Source: Burhinus oedicnemus (Eukaryota > Chordata > Aves > Charadriiformes > Burhinidae). Taken from it: 64,000 nucleotides of DNA. Shown one piece after another: positions 62,201 to 64,000 of this stretch. Each line of letters opens with the position of its first letter. Within the stretch, counting starts at the first letter, position 1. The notes below the pieces were generated by a model, which was not told the origin of the DNA, made no database searches, and was given only the letters and a program-made list of their open reading frames with translations. Position numbers and translations under genes: made by a program. The stretch spans positions 1,262,141-1,326,140 of the forward strand of contig VFFE01007215.1 in assembly GCA_008921705.1 (NCBI GenBank), given 5' to 3'.

Positions 62201-63979
62201 GGATGGTGGCAGGTTAGTTAATATTTTTAAGTCTGTCTGTAGGTGTAGGTTTTTTAAACGAGTTTTCAGAGTTTAGTTCAAAACTGTTCTCTCTGTGTTA
62301 TCTCATGGAAATGAGGAGTTATAAGATTCCTTCCCACATATGTACATGTGTGCCTATTGTACACTGTACTCTCAAAAGTCAAGAGAGAAGGATAACGGGA
62401 CATAATTTCAATATTTCACGTATTAAGATTGAAGAATGTTGTGTGGACTTAGATTCTGTGTTTCTGGAGACAAAAACCCAGATGCTTTGTTAATGTAATC
62501 TGGTAAAGGAAAAGTCAAGTCTCTTATTTCTTTACCAGGACCTCTTTGGATTAAGGTCAGTTTTCAAAAATGACAAACCTCCCCAGCTCTAATCATGATA
62601 TAGAGAGCATTTCCATCATGGTAGATGGCATTTAACCATTCAAAACATTCTGCTGACTTTATTTGGAAAATGGTGCTTGTAAATGATTTAGTTGGTATTG
62701 GAAAGAATAATGTTGGTAAATTTGCGTTCTGCTTTCCTGAGAACAGCTTAGGCGATTGCTCTGTTTATCAGCTTGTTCTCACGTAAATAAATTTTGAAGC
62801 TGTTGTCCAATATCAACCAAATTTGAAAGCAATGTAGAAATCTTTAACATAATCACTGAAAATCAATGGCTATTTGGGAAAAAGAGTCCCAAAGTACTTT
62901 CTCTTCTGTGTGAGCAAAGGTAAAATTCAGCCATTATATAGTCCATTCAGTCTGGTTAATCAACATATGTAGGGCTCATATGAGAAGGAGAATGTGTCTG
63001 TTGTGGAGGGTAGGCATCTTACAATGTCTGAAATTCTGTGAGTATTTTTAAAAAAAAAGGAGTTCTTCAATTTCAGGATTCTATAACAGGTAACAAGCCT
63101 TGTTCACTGAAGGTGTACTGCAGTATAGTACATTCTATGTATACGCTTTTTACATTCATTCTATATGCTACTAAATGTTTTTGCAGATAAACTTTTGGTG
63201 ATCTGGAAATTAGGATTTTTGTTTCTTTTTTATTATTTTTAAAAAAATCTATGTATACAAGACTGATACTGATCAGTTCTAGAAACTGTCGTAGGAGCAT
63301 TTAGTGGTGCCTGATCAGTTGGGATTAACCAGCCCCAACATTTTGGGAGATACTGCTTTCAGAAATATGTTGTGATCACTCGTAACTTTTTAATTCAAAG
63401 TTGTTGTCCATATTATTTTCTTATACTTTAATAACGGATTGAGAAAGTGAAAGCAGAGGGTATTAATATGTGTTTCAGGTTTAGAATGTGAGAAAGGAAA
63501 GCAGTAATTAAGGGCCAACCTAAGGTATTAGAAATGGGTAGAATTGCCCAGACTGGCTGGAGACATGAATTTGTGTGTTTTTTGTGTACGTGCTTCAACT
63601 TGAAATAACCACAGCCAAACTGAATGAGGTAGGTATTGTACAAGAATGTGTACATTTCTCCAAGCAACAAATAAAAACATAAGATGCACTTTATGTTTAA
63701 ACCCCTTATTATTAATTTTTTCCTCCTACAAGTTTTTTACAGGAATCTTTCTTCTAAGGCTCGAAATATGAAAGTCAGAACTGTGGTTATTTAACCTGTT
63801 CCAAAAATCTGCTTTAAAATAATACAGCAAACAATCATTTTTAATTAATTCAGGCTGCAGGAAGGAATCCACCCACACATGTTCTAATTTCTTATCCAGC
63901 TACTTGGACTGACAGTTTTTGGAGATTATAGTATTTTGAAATAAGAGGCAGCATGACTTCCTGGTGCAGGGTTGCTTTT
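59286..63979 (+). other. Intron 1 (5' part) of the CpG-island gene
   Basis: After the CpG island ends near 59,680 the sequence returns to AT-rich non-coding DNA. It holds a T-rich run (60,652-60,686), a short CA run (60,758-60,772) and scattered short open frames without motifs. No exon, LTR or CR1 was identified. Confidence 0.55.
60652..60686. repeat. T-rich low-complexity tract
   Basis: TTTTTTTCTTTCTTTTC followed by a run of about 20 T. Confidence 0.9.
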
Positions 63980-64000
63980 CCCCCCCCCCCCCCCCCCCCC
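63980..64000. repeat. Homopolymer C run at the window end
   Basis: The last 21 bases are all C, preceded by GGTTGCTTTT. Its true length is unknown because the window stops inside it. Confidence 0.97.

Overview
This is a vertebrate nuclear genomic window, almost certainly from a bird. The evidence is the repeat content. There are several CR1 LINE tails ending in the avian ATTCTGTG-type 3' motif, and avian ERVL-type solo LTRs that begin TGTCCTGGTTT and end in a CCACGACA-like sequence. No Alu, L1 or other mammal-specific young repeat was seen. The sequence is AT-rich and gene-poor, with one strong CpG island near the right end.

The left half (about 2.4 to 27.6 kb) is dominated by one minus-strand gene that can be assembled from the sequence. 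It is a two-exon paralogue of the vesicular inhibitory amino acid transporter SLC32A1 (VGAT/VIAAT). Exon 1 (27,311-27,619) encodes the cytosolic tail and ends in the family signature WEAGWNVTNAIQ. Exon 2 (2,406-3,557) starts in phase 0 with GIFVLGLPYA and encodes the whole transmembrane domain. Consensus splice sites join them into an intact 486-residue protein, but across an intron of about 23.75 kb. The intron holds an ancient L2-like LINE remnant, a CR1 tail, two endogenous-retrovirus LTRs, a MIR-like CORE-SINE remnant and, on the opposite strand, a broken multi-pass membrane-protein reading frame that I could not identify.

The middle (about 27.6 to 57 kb) shows no convincing gene. It holds CR1 copies at 29.3, 31.1, 38.6-40.2, 49.3 and 50.0 kb. 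The largest keeps recognisable reverse-transcriptase motifs and is bounded by an ERVL-type solo LTR (40,197-40,824). It also holds a dispersed inverted-repeat pair (40.8/43.7 kb), an unclassified repeat family with members at 46.7, 48.0 and 55.7 kb, and older LINE remnants.

The right end (58.66-59.68 kb) is a CpG island. It contains a plus-strand first coding exon (59,204-59,285) with a strong Kozak ATG, a signal peptide and a phase-1 splice donor. The rest of that gene lies to the right of the window and its identity cannot be read here. The window ends in a run of 21 C. No rRNA, tRNA or CRISPR feature was found. All functional statements rest on reading motifs by eye; no database search was run.
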